DNA of 64,000 nucleotides from the NCBI GenBank assembly GCA_033725935.1, contig MU867091.1, positions 248,001-312,000 of the forward strand, read 5' to 3'. The notes under the pieces are model-generated. The model was not told the DNA's origin. It worked only from the letters and a program-made list of their open reading frames with translations, and did no database searches. This DNA is from Cladorrhinum sp. PSN259 (lineage: Eukaryota > Ascomycota > Sordariomycetes > Sordariales > Podosporaceae). Each line of letters begins with the position of its first letter. The stretch's first letter is position 1. Of this stretch, positions 32,565-43,768 are shown piece after piece. Position numbers and translations under genes: made by a program.

Positions 32565-35088
32565 ATGGCTCCCAACCCGACAGCTGACCGTGTTAAACGC
32601 TTCTTTGGTATCGATCCAGAGGAGAAGCTTGACGACTCGGCCTTTTACGACGATAGTGCCTTCCTTGAGAAGGAGCCCACCACAAAGGAGGCCCTACTTC
32701 GCATAATACCTACACGCAGAGGCACTGTTACATACCTTAAAGAACTCTTCCCTTTCGTCAACTGGATCTTCCACTACAACCTGACATGGCTTCTCGGCGA
32801 TATCATTGCTGGTGAGTTACATTGTTGATTTATTTGTTACCCAGACAACTGATTGGTACAGGTGTCACCGTCGGCTTCGTTGTCGTGCCTCAGGGCATGG
32901 CATATGCCAAACTCGCCAATCTCGGACCTGAATATGGATTATACACATCTTTCGTCGGCTTCTTGCTTTACTGGGCTTTTGCCACCTCCAAGGATATCAC
33001 TATTGGTGTATGTGTTTCTTCTTCGATGTGAAAATGTCTTCATATTCTGACCTCTTTGATTCCAGACGGTCGCTGTCATGTCCACAATCGTCGGCACCAT
33101 CATTATCGATGTACAAAAGGACCATCCTGATCTTGCAGCAGAGGTGATTGCGCGAGCTTTGGCATTGATCTCAGGAGCAATTCTTCTGTTCATCGGTCTG
33201 ATTAGGTTTGGCTTCATTGTCGAGTTCATCCCATTGCCGGCAATTGGTGCTTTCATGACAGGCTCTGCTATCAGCATCGCATCGGGCCAAGTCTCGACTC
33301 TGCTGGGAATTCCCAACATCAAGACTCGTGAGTCTACCTACAAGGTCATCATCAACACTCTGAAGGCTCTACCCAACGCTCACTTGGATGCCGCCATGGG
33401 TATGACTGCGCTATTCGGCCTTTACTTCATTCGATGGTTCTGCAACTTCATGGGTAAAAGGTTTCCCAGTCGGCAAAAGACTTGGTTCTTTATCTCCACA
33501 CTCCGCATGGCTTTCATCGTAATTTTGTACATCCTTGTCAGCTGGCTCGTCAACCGGCACGTCAAGAAGGCGTCAAATGCCAAGTTTAAGATTCTGGGCA
33601 CTGTTCCTAGTGGTATGTTTTTACTTCTGCATTCTACAAAGTTTCTGTGCAAACATTGACGTTCTTCCAGGCTTCAAACACACCGGCGCGCCAACCATGA
33701 ACTCCGAAGTCCTGTCAGCTATTGCCCCTCACATACCAACAACGGTTCTGGTTCTCTTGATTGAGCACATCGCCATCTCCAAATCCTTCGGCCGCGTCAA
33801 CAATTACATTATCAATCCCTCCCAGGAGCTTGTTGCCATTGGCTTCACTAATGTCTTTGGACCATTCCTTGGCGGCTACCCTGCAACTGGCTCCTTCTCT
33901 CGTACCGCTATCAAGGCAAAGGCTGGAGTCCGCACTCCCCTGGCTGGTATTTTCACCGCTGTGATTGTCCTTCTCGCGCTTTACGCGCTTACCTCGGTAT
34001 TCTTTTACATTCCCAACGCCGCCCTCGCTGCTATCATCATCCACGCTGTCGGTGACCTCATCACCCCACCGAAAGAAGTATACAAGTACTGGCAAACCAG
34101 CCCGCTTGAGGTCGTCATCTTCTTTGCTGGTGTCTTTGTTTCCATATTTACCTCGATTGAGAACGGCATCTACTCTACCGTTGGTGCATCCGTTGCTGTC
34201 CTGGCTTTCCGCATCGCCAAAAGTCCGGGTAGATTCCTTGGACAAGTCGACGTCCATCACCAACCGAGGGATGCGTTGTTTGTCAACTCAACCCTCAACC
34301 CTCACGCCCCCGGTGGAGAGAAGCACAAAGCGTACATCGACATTGCCAGGAACGACATTTCAAACCCCGAAGTCCCCATCAAGTCACCCTATCCAGGTGT
34401 GTTCGTTTACCGCTTCGCTGAGGGACTCAACTACGTGAACTCGGCCCGCCATCTGGACACAATGACACTCCACGTCTTCAAGCACACCCGTCGTACACAG
34501 CTCGACAAGTACTCCAAGATTGGTGACCGACCTTGGAATGATCCTGGCCCGCGCCGCGGCAAAGCTCACAACAATGCGGAAATCGCTGCTCGCCCTACCC
34601 TTCGTGCTGTCATTCTCGACTTTTCTGCTGTCAATGCCCTTGATGTCACATCTGCCCAGGCTTTGGTTGACATTAAGAACCAATTCAACAGATACAGCGA
34701 GCCTAACGTTGTGGAATGGCACTTTGCTGGTGTTTCTAACCGGTGGACCAAGCGTGCTCTGGTTGCTTCTGGATTTGGTGGGGATAGGTCGTTGCATGGT
34801 GTTACGAGGGCCGAGAAGGGACAGAATGGTTGGCAGGGTCCTCTGATTGGAGTCAGTGAAGCTGGCGGTTCCTCAGACACGAAGACTGTTGCGGGTGACG
34901 AGAAGAAGGCGCAAGAGCATGACATCGAGGCCGTTGGTGGAGAGATTAGCCCCGTGGCATCTGGAAAGGGAAGACTGGTGCCGCTTTATGGTATCAACCG
35001 GCCGTATTTCCATGTTGATGTCGAGACGGCCGTTGCCAGTGTTGTCAGGAACTTGTCCAGGGCTGAGGATGATGATTCTAGTTCTTAA
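32565..35088 (+). CDS. SulP-family sulfate permease
   Basis: Four exons (32565-32811, 32862-33007, 33066-33612, 33671-35088) give 785 residues. The introns are 50, 58 and 58 nt with GTGAGT or GTATGT donors. The protein is a plasma-membrane sulfate/proton symporter type: GVTVGFVVVPQGMAYAKLAN and GPEYGLYTSFVG match the SulP signature, followed by KDITIGTVAVMSTIVG, GFIVEFIPLPAIGAFMTGSA and NPSQELVAIGFTNVFGPFLG. Ten or more hydrophobic spans are visible. A C-terminal STAS domain occupies roughly residues 560-720 (AVILDFSAVNALDVTSAQAL). The length fits Neurospora CYS-14/CYS-13-type sulfate permeases. The downstream ATG at 32565 is chosen because the upstream extension is leader-like. Regulation by sulfur status is expected for this family. 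Confidence 0.94.
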
Positions 35089-35939
35089 AAGGGTTTTGGC
35101 TTGGTCTGGTAATAGACAGGTTTGAAAAGACTATTGATATATACCTGGTTTAGTTTGTATGGTTCTTTTTAAAGCTTGGGAAATTTTGTGGGTTTTAATA
35201 TTGGATGGTTTGATCGAGGGATTGATGGGAACAAATTTTGGGTTTTATATCTAGTTTCAAGGATACCAATCGTTATTTGCTATTTTGATGTCAAGTGTCT
35301 CCATCCCCTCGCACCTGATGAGAGATTGAAAGTCCCAGCCCCCACACCAGCCCCCACCATCCCCCGTCAGGTCGCAACGGCCCACGATCGACTAAGATAA
35401 GGGGTACGTACCTGATTTGAAGCAGATGAGATCACGCACCAGGGCAGATCCGGTCTCCACCCCCAACCGGCAGTTCTGCAGATCTTGGCAATCTTCCATG
35501 GATTCTTCGAAGCTTCCATGAAGCTCACGATAGCTTGGAACCAATCATGTTTTTCCTGATCGGAACCAGCTCCGAAGGGTGGGGACCGACGGGACCGATG
35601 TGGGGGCTGTTCGGTCGTGTAAGTGGTAAGGTAGCGATGGGGTTACTTGATCTCGGTAACGCGGCATCTGTCTATACTAGACTAGATCCCACAAAAGGAA
35701 GGCAACTAAGATGATACTGACTGCAACTGCAACAGTTCACTTTTGATTCCTCCCCTTCACTTTCTATAACTGGTACACCAAGAATTTCAGAAAAAGATAT
35801 TAAACGAAGACACTGATCACCACCTTGTAAAATATTATTCGTTTTTTTAAGTAAGGGAAAAAGCCTCAGAATCTGCATTATATCCAAAACTAACACACTA
35901 GCTCTTTTTTTTTTATCATTATCAGCAAGGCCCGTCGTT
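35089..35939. other. Intergenic region between convergent genes
   Basis: About 850 bases are shared by the 3' ends of the sulfate permease and the secreted phospholipase-like gene. Pyrimidine and A-rich tracts are present. No gene is supported. Confidence 0.65.
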
Positions 35940-38798
35940 TTAGACAGGAGCGATAGAGAAAGAGTCCATCCTGATGGTGCTGGGCGTGGAGCGCACCCCG
36001 TTGCACGAAACGTCAACAAAGAACTCCTTGGTGAGGTAATATCTCGTGCCCTGCTGGACCGTAGGCTGACCGAGAGCAATCCTGTCAAGTCTGTACGGAC
36101 CAAAGTTCTGCCACCTCGCCCCTGTCGCGGGCAAGTTCTGCCAGCCCTGGATGACCTGGTTTCCGAGTCGGATCTGAATGGAGCAGCTGCCATCACCGGA
36201 GACCCGGCGTGCCTTGAACGTGAGATCATAAAGCGGGCTGGGACACATGTGGACTCTCTGGCCGAAGGAGAATGAGTGATCGCGGCCAAGAGGGATACTG
36301 GCCACCATGCCGTAGGCATCAGACGAAGCACCATCAAAGACACCCAAGTTGATATTTGAAGGGCCCAGCGTTCCGTATGAGATCGACCAGCCGGACCCAT
36401 CCGCGCGTTGGAAGTCACCGTTCTCGAATGCCTCACGAGGCAGGCAGGTAGTGGGATTGGCGGGGAGTTCAGAGCACACACCCTGATAGCAGTAACCGGT
36501 CGAGCACACATTTCCGCAGCGGCCGCAGTTTCTCGGGTGCGTCTTGAAGTCGAGACAGAGGTTTCCGCAGGTATTCTTGGAGCACACGCAGCCAAGTCCA
36601 CTGCATTGAGTTCCCTCGGGGCAAGTCCGACCGCATCCACCGCAGTTGGAAGGATTGCTTCGGACATTGACGCACTGCTTGTTGCAAAGGTGCAGATCAG
36701 ACGAGCCATTGCAGTAGCATTCGCAACGGGCCTCGTTAGCGCTCTTGAAGGGGCCGTAGCCGAGGGGGCTTTGGACAACAGAAGCATAAAACCCAGCAAC
36801 TCCGATGCAGCCCGGCCGGAGCCACGAGTTGTACCATCGATTGTAGTCATTCCAGCAGGCTTGAACCATGCAGCCCAAGAATTTGCCGTTGCAAGTCTCA
36901 AAGGTCTCGTCGCAGTCATCGAAGCAGTTGTCGTGGTCGTTGCAGCAGTGACGGAAGTTCAGATCGGGCACTTTGTTATCCTTTGAACCGCATCCGTTGG
37001 GGTCATTGCCACGGCGAACTTGCAGGGCACGGGCCCAGACATTGAGTGGCATGTTGGGGCATCGAGGAGCAAAGCCGATCTGATACTTGCCGTTAAAAGA
37101 ACGCTTCGCCATCGCGCGCTTTGCAGCAGAGAGCGAGTTGGGATCCTCGGGAACAGCGGATTTGAGCAAGAAGACGATGGTGTTCTCAGAAGGACCATCG
37201 GGACCTTGCAACTTGGCTTCCGTTCTTCCTGATTCCGTGGCTAGAAAGTCATATTTCTGGCCCCCGATGTTGATGATGAACTTGCCATTGCAATCCACGG
37301 TAAACACAGTGGTAGACTCGCTGGGGACACCGGCAAAGGAAACCTGACCCGTTTCGCTGACTGAAATGTAGAGCTTATTACCATTTTCGACGTAAACAAG
37401 GTCGTATGGGCCCTCAGTAACACCTTGAGGCCGTTCCAGGCTGTAAACGGGCGGCTTCCAGTCGGCCAACTCCTCCTGGAGTCGTCGACCCTCCTGTTCT
37501 GTCTCGGGTGGTGTCAGGAACCCAGGACCTGCTGGTCGATCCTGGCCTTCGTTGCCTTTCTTGAGAACGTAACCATTGTGGAGATCGAGCAGGTGAAACT
37601 CGGCACCCAGCTGCTCTGGACCAATGGCGCATCCAGTCATTGTTGGCATGGGAACAGGATCGTTGGTTCCAGTTGCGGTATAAACAGGCATTGAAACCTC
37701 CATATATGTGTAGGTACTCATCCAACTATCGTCGAACTCGGGAGGGAAAACCTTGCTGGAAGCTAGGGGCGGGCTGTCAGGCATTGAGGTGTAGATAGCC
37801 TCGGTTGTGGTTGGCTCAGGTTCTGATGAAGCCGATGTAGTGGAAGTAGGGAGGGTGGTATCAGAGCTTGTCGTTCGTCCGGTAGGAGCAGGGCCGAGAT
37901 AGAGAGCGCCCCAAATGTGACCGCGTTCGACCCTGTTGCGGAAGCGATCCTTGAAGTAGCAAAGGCCACCCCTATCGTTGTTACCGTTGAAGGCTACGGT
38001 AACACACCCCCTATCCTTGGCAGCATCGCAAGCAGCCAGACAGGCCTCAAAGTCGGAGACTGAGACCTCTCCAAGATCTCCGCCAGCAAAATCAATACCA
38101 CACAAGACTTGATACTCTCTTCCTTGTGGTGTGACAAATGTTTCCTCGCTGGGAACACCATCAGTGCAATTGAGTTTGGGGCCGGAGGAAATGGGGGGTG
38201 CGGTCGAGGTTTCAGCAGCTGAAGTCGATGTTGAAGTGGCGGAGGTTTCGGTCGACTCGGCAGAAGTTGTGGGGAGTGAAGTATCAGATGATTCGGAAGT
38301 GTCGGTGGAAGTCGTGGGTAAGGAAGTCTCGGAAGATCCAGATGAGGTGGGCAGGGTGTTCTCAGTTGACTCAGGACCTTCCGATGACAAAGTGGAAGAA
38401 GCAGTAGTGGTTGAATATGCCGATGAAGACAGTCCGGCAACAATCTTCTCGGCGGTCCAGACACGGGAGACAGGAAATGGGTCGTGGAGGGCACCTCCCT
38501 TTAGGTAACACAGACCGGGTTCGACGTAGGAGACGTCGACACAATCCGCATTCCTATCGCAGGCCTCTATGCACTGGACAAAGTCTTGAGTACTCAGAGC
38601 GCCAATGTTGTCTCCGACATACTCGAGCCCGCAAAGAATCCTGAATCTGGCGCCACTGGTTGTCTCGTAAACGGTACCATTGTGCTTGTTGTTGACGCAG
38701 GTCACAGTCTTGGCATGACACTTTGCTGAAGCCCCTTGACACAGTGCCAACAGGAGCACAGCAGCGGAAGCTACCCGCTTGGCCTCGTAGCCAAGCAT
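35940..38798 (-). CDS. Secreted mosaic protein: PAN-like modules, phospholipase A2 motif, Cys-rich repeats
   Basis: An intronless gene of 952 residues from the ATG at 38798. The frame runs further upstream, but this ATG begins a clean signal peptide (ASAAVLLLALCQGASA, cleaved near AKC). Two PAN/apple-like modules follow (LCGLEYVGDNIG with CIEACDRNADC; LCGIDFAGGDLG with CLAACDA), separated and flanked by Ser/Thr-rich linkers likely to be O-glycosylated. The central region has HCCNDHDNCFDDC (His617 to Cys629), the calcium-dependent phospholipase A2 active-site pattern with His622-Asp623, plus further paired cysteines. Next come Cys-rich units (CGGCGRTCPEGTQCSGLGC, CGRCGNVCSTGYCYQGVC). The last about 160 residues look like a beta-sandwich carbohydrate-binding-like module (FENGDFQRADGSGWSISYG). 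It is probably extracellular or wall-bound, and the substrate is unknown. Confidence 0.82.
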   Translation of the reverse strand: MLGYEAKRVASAAVLLLALCQGASAKCHAKTVTCVNNKHNGTVYETTSGARFRILCGLEYVGDNIGALSTQDFVQCIEACDRNADCVDVSYVEPGLCYLKGGALHDPFPVSRVWTAEKIVAGLSSSAYSTTTASSTLSSEGPESTENTLPTSSGSSETSLPTTSTDTSESSDTSLPTTSAESTETSATSTSTSAAETSTAPPISSGPKLNCTDGVPSEETFVTPQGREYQVLCGIDFAGGDLGEVSVSDFEACLAACDAAKDRGCVTVAFNGNNDRGGLCYFKDRFRNRVERGHIWGALYLGPAPTGRTTSSDTTLPTSTTSASSEPEPTTTEAIYTSMPDSPPLASSKVFPPEFDDSWMSTYTYMEVSMPVYTATGTNDPVPMPTMTGCAIGPEQLGAEFHLLDLHNGYVLKKGNEGQDRPAGPGFLTPPETEQEGRRLQEELADWKPPVYSLERPQGVTEGPYDLVYVENGNKLYISVSETGQVSFAGVPSESTTVFTVDCNGKFIINIGGQKYDFLATESGRTEAKLQGPDGPSENTIVFLLKSAVPEDPNSLSAAKRAMAKRSFNGKYQIGFAPRCPNMPLNVWARALQVRRGNDPNGCGSKDNKVPDLNFRHCCNDHDNCFDDCDETFETCNGKFLGCMVQACWNDYNRWYNSWLRPGCIGVAGFYASVVQSPLGYGPFKSANEARCECYCNGSSDLHLCNKQCVNVRSNPSNCGGCGRTCPEGTQCSGLGCVCSKNTCGNLCLDFKTHPRNCGRCGNVCSTGYCYQGVCSELPANPTTCLPREAFENGDFQRADGSGWSISYGTLGPSNINLGVFDGASSDAYGMVASIPLGRDHSFSFGQRVHMCPSPLYDLTFKARRVSGDGSCSIQIRLGNQVIQGWQNLPATGARWQNFGPYRLDRIALGQPTVQQGTRYYLTKEFFVDVSCNGVRSTPSTIRMDSFSIAPV

Positions 38799-39871
38799 TG
38801 ATATTGATTGAATGAGTGACGATTGGAAAGAAAACTTCCAAAAAGAATGGCAACAGACAAATGTCTGCAACAAAAGAATGTGGTGGTTGCTGCCTGGGTT
38901 AATCTTCAGACAGACTGGTGCGAGGAGGTTGCTGTTTATATCAACAACCCCCCTTTCCAGGTACCCGGCATGCTGGATCTGATCAAGATCCCAGGGTCCT
39001 GGGTTATCCCCGAGCACAGTCTAGAACAAATGCTCGGCATTGAAATTCTGACAGTCGGATGGCCAAGATGGGAATAGCAGGGCAATATTCGCGTGGCGTT
39101 CGGTAGCTTCAGCTGACCAGCCGCAAGCCTCACACCTAATTCGTCGCCAACGTGAACAGCCTTTCCTGTTCAAGAAGTCAGCTGCAGGTCCCAAGGATTT
39201 AAAAAGCCCCTGACCTGACGACAATAAACAAATTGAGCCGCAATCTCAGCACTCAATAATTAACAGGGTATTTTTCCCGCCGGGGAGTTTCGTCCGTGAA
39301 TATGCAGGGGCGCGAAGATCTGAGGAAAGCTGAGGAAGGAATCTGAGCATTTTATCGAGATTTCTGCAGTTATAGAATCAAACAACAAAGAGCGAGAAGT
39401 TCCAAGCATTATCTGGGAACTTGAATCCGAGACTTGTAAAGATGATAATTCAAGATTGCGATATGGAATTCCCTCGGACCGTACCTGATCAAGTTGGGGC
39501 CGAAGGTGGTGGAAGACAAGCATTGCGCGTGGGGTTGGTAATTAGATCTGGGGGCCGGCGCACCATAAAGCAACTGAAGCTGCAGAAGTCTTCAGTTTAT
39601 TATAGTGACGGTAGAATGTTCAGGTGTTGATGATGGAGAGTGCCTTAACCCTAACCCATCTCGCTTTGTGTGGTGCAACGTGCCCCACTACGTTAATTGA
39701 TCGCGACGCGGTTCGCGAGTCCACTTTTTTGGGAAAACGCGTCTTTCGTTTACCCCCGGACAACACCAGTTGCTTTCCAACATCCCAGTACTGCAAACCA
39801 GCACTTGACTTGCGTGTCATGGAATCTTTGTGACCATTCTGTGAAATACTCAACCTTCAATTGCAATCACC
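38799..39871. other. Intergenic region between divergent genes
   Basis: About 1.07 kb containing the promoters of the secreted PLA2-like gene (minus) and of the Ctf18 gene (plus). Short open frames on both strands are not supported. No repeat or RNA gene was seen. Confidence 0.65.
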
Positions 39872-42800
39872 ATGTTGGCGCCATCTTCCCCCATAACTTT
39901 CCCGCCTTCATCTTCACTAGTAAAAAGCAAACGCCCACGACCGACAGACGCGCCAAAAGCCCCAAAGCCCCGCGTTCTTGGTGGCTTTCTGGCAGACGAT
40001 TCCTCAGACGATGACGGTGATGAAAACGAACGAGAACCCTCTCCCAAGCGGAGAATGCTGGCGCAAGAGTTACAGAATGTCGAGATAGAACCCATCCCCC
40101 GAGACCAGAGACAAGCTGAAGACCGGCCCGCCGAAACCTTGTCGCTTGCAAAGGAAACCACCACGACACCACCAGATAGCCAAGTGTATGAGGAGTCACA
40201 AGAAGAAAGAGACCGCTATGAGAGCCTTTTCGGAGCCCCGACCACTCGCATGCCAGAGGTATTCATCAACAATGACCCCTTTAAACCAGCCGCGTACGGC
40301 ATGTCGACATGCTCAGGCAAGACGATTCCGATTCGAGAGCGCAAACCCACCGAAACAGTATCCTACGCAACAATGGTCGCCGCTAGGTCCAAAACAAAAG
40401 AAGGTCGCGCGAAGAAGAGCTACTTTGGAATCGACATCCACGCCCTTATTGACGATGCCAATGCGCAAATCGCCAAGTCTCGCAACGAATCTGCCGCTGC
40501 CGCTGCGATCACGCCTCCGGCCAATCCCGACAAGCCCGTCCTTTCTGTCGAGGAACCAACGCATCACAAGAAACAGAAGCGCACACTGCTCTGGACAGAG
40601 AAATACCGCGCCCGAAACTTCATGGATCTCGTGGGAGACGACCTCACGAACCGCCAGGTCCTACGTTGGCTAAAACGGTGGGATCCGATCGTGTTCCCCA
40701 ACTCGGCCAAGTCCAAGTCATCTATCAGGAGACAAAATGGCCAACAACAGCAACCTGAAGAAGAGAAGCCACATCGCAAGATTTTGATGCTGCATGGCCC
40801 GCCTGGATTAGGCAAAACAACATTGGCGCACGTTTGCGCGAGACAGGCAGGATATGAAGTACTTGAGATCAACGCCAGCGATGACCGCAGCAGGGATGTC
40901 GTCAGAGGGCGTATTCGCACGTCCCTAGGCACCGAAAATGTCAAGACCGTTAGTAACAAGTCTGAGCCTGGAAAACAACCGGCAATTGCACGACCAGTGT
41001 GTGTGGTCGTTGATGAGGTTGATGGTGTAGTTGGTGGAAGTGGTGCCGGTGGAGAGGGAGGCTTCGTCAGAGCGTTGATTGATCTCGTCCTTCTGGATCA
41101 GAAGAATAGCTCTGGCGGAGGCAATACAGCCAAGAACAAGAGAAAGGGCGATGACTTCAGACAGATGAGACCACTTATTCTTATCTGCAACGACGTTTAT
41201 CATCCATCACTTCGGCCACTCAGGCAATCCGGCCTGGCCGAGGTTATCCATGTAGGAAAGCCATCTGTCGAGGCTGTTGTTACTCGGCTAAAGTCCGTCT
41301 TCGAGAAGGAGGGAATCGTCTGCGAAAAGGATGCTGCACGAAAGCTCTGTGAGGCGGCGTGGGGTATGACCACAGGAATCGATGCCAGGAAAGGAGCAGA
41401 GGGGAATGCCGAAGGAGATCTGCGTGGTGTTATGGTCGTCGGAGAATGGGTTGCCGGACGCATCAAAGCCACTTCTACCGACGCCACACCTTGCCTTACC
41501 AGGCAATGGATTGACCGGAACATCATCAAAGATCTCAACCATGGAGGTGGTGGTGCGAGAGGTCTTGGTCGTGGCAGTACCAAGGAGATTGTTAACCGCA
41601 TCTTTCAAGAAGGCGGTGGTTTCCCTAAACAGGCCACTACTATCTCTCAAGACAAGAAGACTCTGCACGAGCAACCCCAGGCTCAGCTCGGTTTCATGGA
41701 ACAGCAAAAGAAGTATGGCATGACACGTCTTGCCGAAATGATTGACACGTCAGGAGAGATTGACCGCATCATGACGGAAGTTTTCCTTGAGTACCCGAAC
41801 CGAGACTTTAACGACGACTGCTTCATGACGAAGCCGAACTCTGCGTACGAATGGATGCATTTCCACGATACATGCTCTCACCGTATCTTCTCAAGTCAGG
41901 AATGGGAACTCGCCCAATACGTCAGCCAACCGATTCTTGCCTGCCATCACCTCTTTGCGTCTCCTCGGCGCCACCAAGTACAAAATGAAAGGAAGTGGGA
42001 CGACAAAAACCCAGCTGAACCACCCCCACTTCCCTTTTCAGGTCCCAGGGCAGACTTTGAGGCGCGTGAAGCGGAAAAGGTTAATCGTGCTGCGCTTTAT
42101 GGCATCCTTGGACAGCTCCCCCCCAGTCTATCCCGAGCTTTCCGTAGTCCTGAGGATGTAGCAACGGACTTTCTGCCCTATCTCATTCGCCTCGTCTCCC
42201 CAGATGTTAAACCCGTTGTGGTAGGTAGCAGTGATTCCAAGGGACTGTCTGTCGCCAGCGTGCGCAGAGAAGGGGAGAAAGTCATGGTCCGTCGAGCAGC
42301 CGCCGTGCTTGCTGAAGTGGGAATTCAACTTCACAAGGGAAAAATTGAGGATGCAAACGCAGGCCCTGGATCCCGGCCAACGTGGGTGTATCGAATGGAA
42401 CCGTAAGTTATTTTTCCATTCCCATTTTTTTTCTGTCTGCATCTGTTAACAACCTTCCAGAGACCTCGACACTCTCGGTACCTTCGAAACAGCATCAGCC
42501 TATCTCCTCTCGCAAGCACCCACTCGATATGCTGTACGACAAGTGCTTGACCAGGAGTTGCAAAAGACCATTGCAGCAAAGGAGAATGCTGCCAGACACG
42601 CCAGGCTCGGCACAGCTCTTCCACACGACTTCGACAAGGAGAACGAAGCGGCCCCCACCAAGCTATCCAAATTCGATCAGCTGAAAGCGTTGGAAGCGAA
42701 GACGGCAGTGAAGAAGGACTTTTTCGGACGAGTAATTGTTGAGCGTCCTGCCCCACTGGGCGAAGCGGGAAAGAAGAGGGAAAAGAAGGATGCAGCGCAG

Positions 42801-42893
42801 GAGAGGGATAAAGTTTGGGTTACGTATAACGAAGGGATTAATAACGCGGTGAGGAAGCCTATCAGCTTGGAGGAGTTTATGAGGGGATTTTAG
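39872..42893 (+). CDS. ctf18: Chromosome transmission fidelity protein 18 (alternative clamp-loader subunit)
   Basis: Two exons (39872-42402 and 42461-42893) give 987 residues. The 58-nt intron has a GTAAGT donor. It is the large subunit of the Ctf18-RFC complex, which loads PCNA at replication forks and supports sister-chromatid cohesion. The N-terminus is acidic and disordered. LLWTEKYRARNFMDLVGDD opens the RFC-type AAA+ module; Walker A is GPPGLGKTT (309-317), INASDDRS follows, and Walker B is VCVVVDEVDGV with Asp381-Glu382. The region after about residue 600 matches the Ctf18 collar. The spliced C-terminal exon carries FFGRVIVERP, the conserved Ctf18 tail that binds Dcc1/Ctf8. A nuclear location is expected. 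The length is close to that of yeast and animal orthologues. Confidence 0.93.
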
Positions 42894-43298
42894 AAGCAGC
42901 CTGGATTGAACGTTTTAGCAAGCATGTCTTCTTTGAGCAATGAAATGGATTTCGTGTCTTGTTGCCCCCGCATTGCCTTTTTTTTTTTTTGAGGTAGTCG
43001 GAGAGGAACCGTCAGCGATACAGTTCTATTTGACGAAAATCTCACGATTTTGGGGATTTCCATCATTATCATCGGAGGTTGCAATAAGGTTTTCGGCGCC
43101 ACATCTGGTGTAGCCACACAACAAGCTCAAATTCCTCCCATATCCACCGCCCACTTCAAAAACTTCAAACTCGCCCTTCCCGATTCTCCAGACTGGCAGA
43201 CTTGAGACTGAAAGATGCTTTTTTTGCGCAAGTGAATTGCAACAAAATAACGATGATCAACTGCAAATTGAATGCAATCAAGCATGAAATACCAAGAT
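42894..43298. other. Intergenic region before the tRNA gene
   Basis: About 400 bases of 3' flank of ctf18 and 5' flank of the serine tRNA gene. A run of 12 T lies near 42979-42990. No gene is supported. Confidence 0.65.
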
Positions 43299-43380
43299 GG
43301 CGTGGTGGCAGAGTGGTCTAATGCGCAAGACTAGAAATCTTGTTCCTTCGGGAGCGTCTGTTCGAATCAGGCCCACGTCG
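43299..43380 (+). tRNA. tRNA-Ser (anticodon AGA)
   Basis: An 82-nt serine tRNA with no intron. The acceptor stem GGCGTGG pairs with CCACGTC (one G-U pair) and a G discriminator follows. The anticodon arm is CAAGA-CTAGAAA-TCTTG, with AGA at 43333-43335. A long variable arm with a TTCG loop (TTCC-TTCG-GGAG) is the class II feature of serine tRNAs. The T arm is GTCTG-TTCGAAT-CAGGC, which also contains the internal B box. A T-run after 43396 suits RNA polymerase III termination. It reads TCT (and TCC by inosine). Confidence 0.95.
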
Positions 43381-43768
43381 AAACTTTAATTTATGAATTT
43401 TTTCTCTTTCTTTTTCTTCATCGAAAATGAGAGGAATTTCTGCTTGTTCGAATGCGCTAACTTTTTTATCTTTTTTCATTTTATATATATATATATATAT
43501 ATTTTTAGATATATATATTTCTCGACAATATGTGTCCTCAGATTCGTGTAAGAGAGACTCGGTTGTACCGCAAAGCTTAGCGGTCAAGCCATGAGGCAGA
43601 GGTTAATAGGACAACATCTGGCTTTGAAAGCTGTTATGAACATATTTACTTGTACATTTGAATATCGCAGATCCTAGTATGGTTTCTATTATTAGGTCTG
43701 GTGGCTGAACGCCACAAAGATCTCTTTTCATTGACTAGTCGTACACACTTCGCCAATCGTTGAACCTC
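43381..43768. other. Intergenic AT-rich region with TA microsatellite
   Basis: About 390 bases between the tRNA and the broken paralogue. It contains the tRNA terminator tract and a TA-dinucleotide run. No gene is supported; the small open frame at 43318-43587 overlaps the tRNA and the TA repeat. Confidence 0.65.
43482..43502. repeat. TA dinucleotide microsatellite
   Basis: An uninterrupted alternating T-A run of 21 bases, with a second short TATATATAT tract at 43510-43518. It is a simple-sequence repeat likely to vary in length. Confidence 0.85.

Noticed and set aside
36408..36986. 192-codon open frame antisense to the secreted PLA2-like gene
   Set aside because: It is a shadow of the minus-strand coding region, whose cysteine pattern and motifs are clearly the real product.
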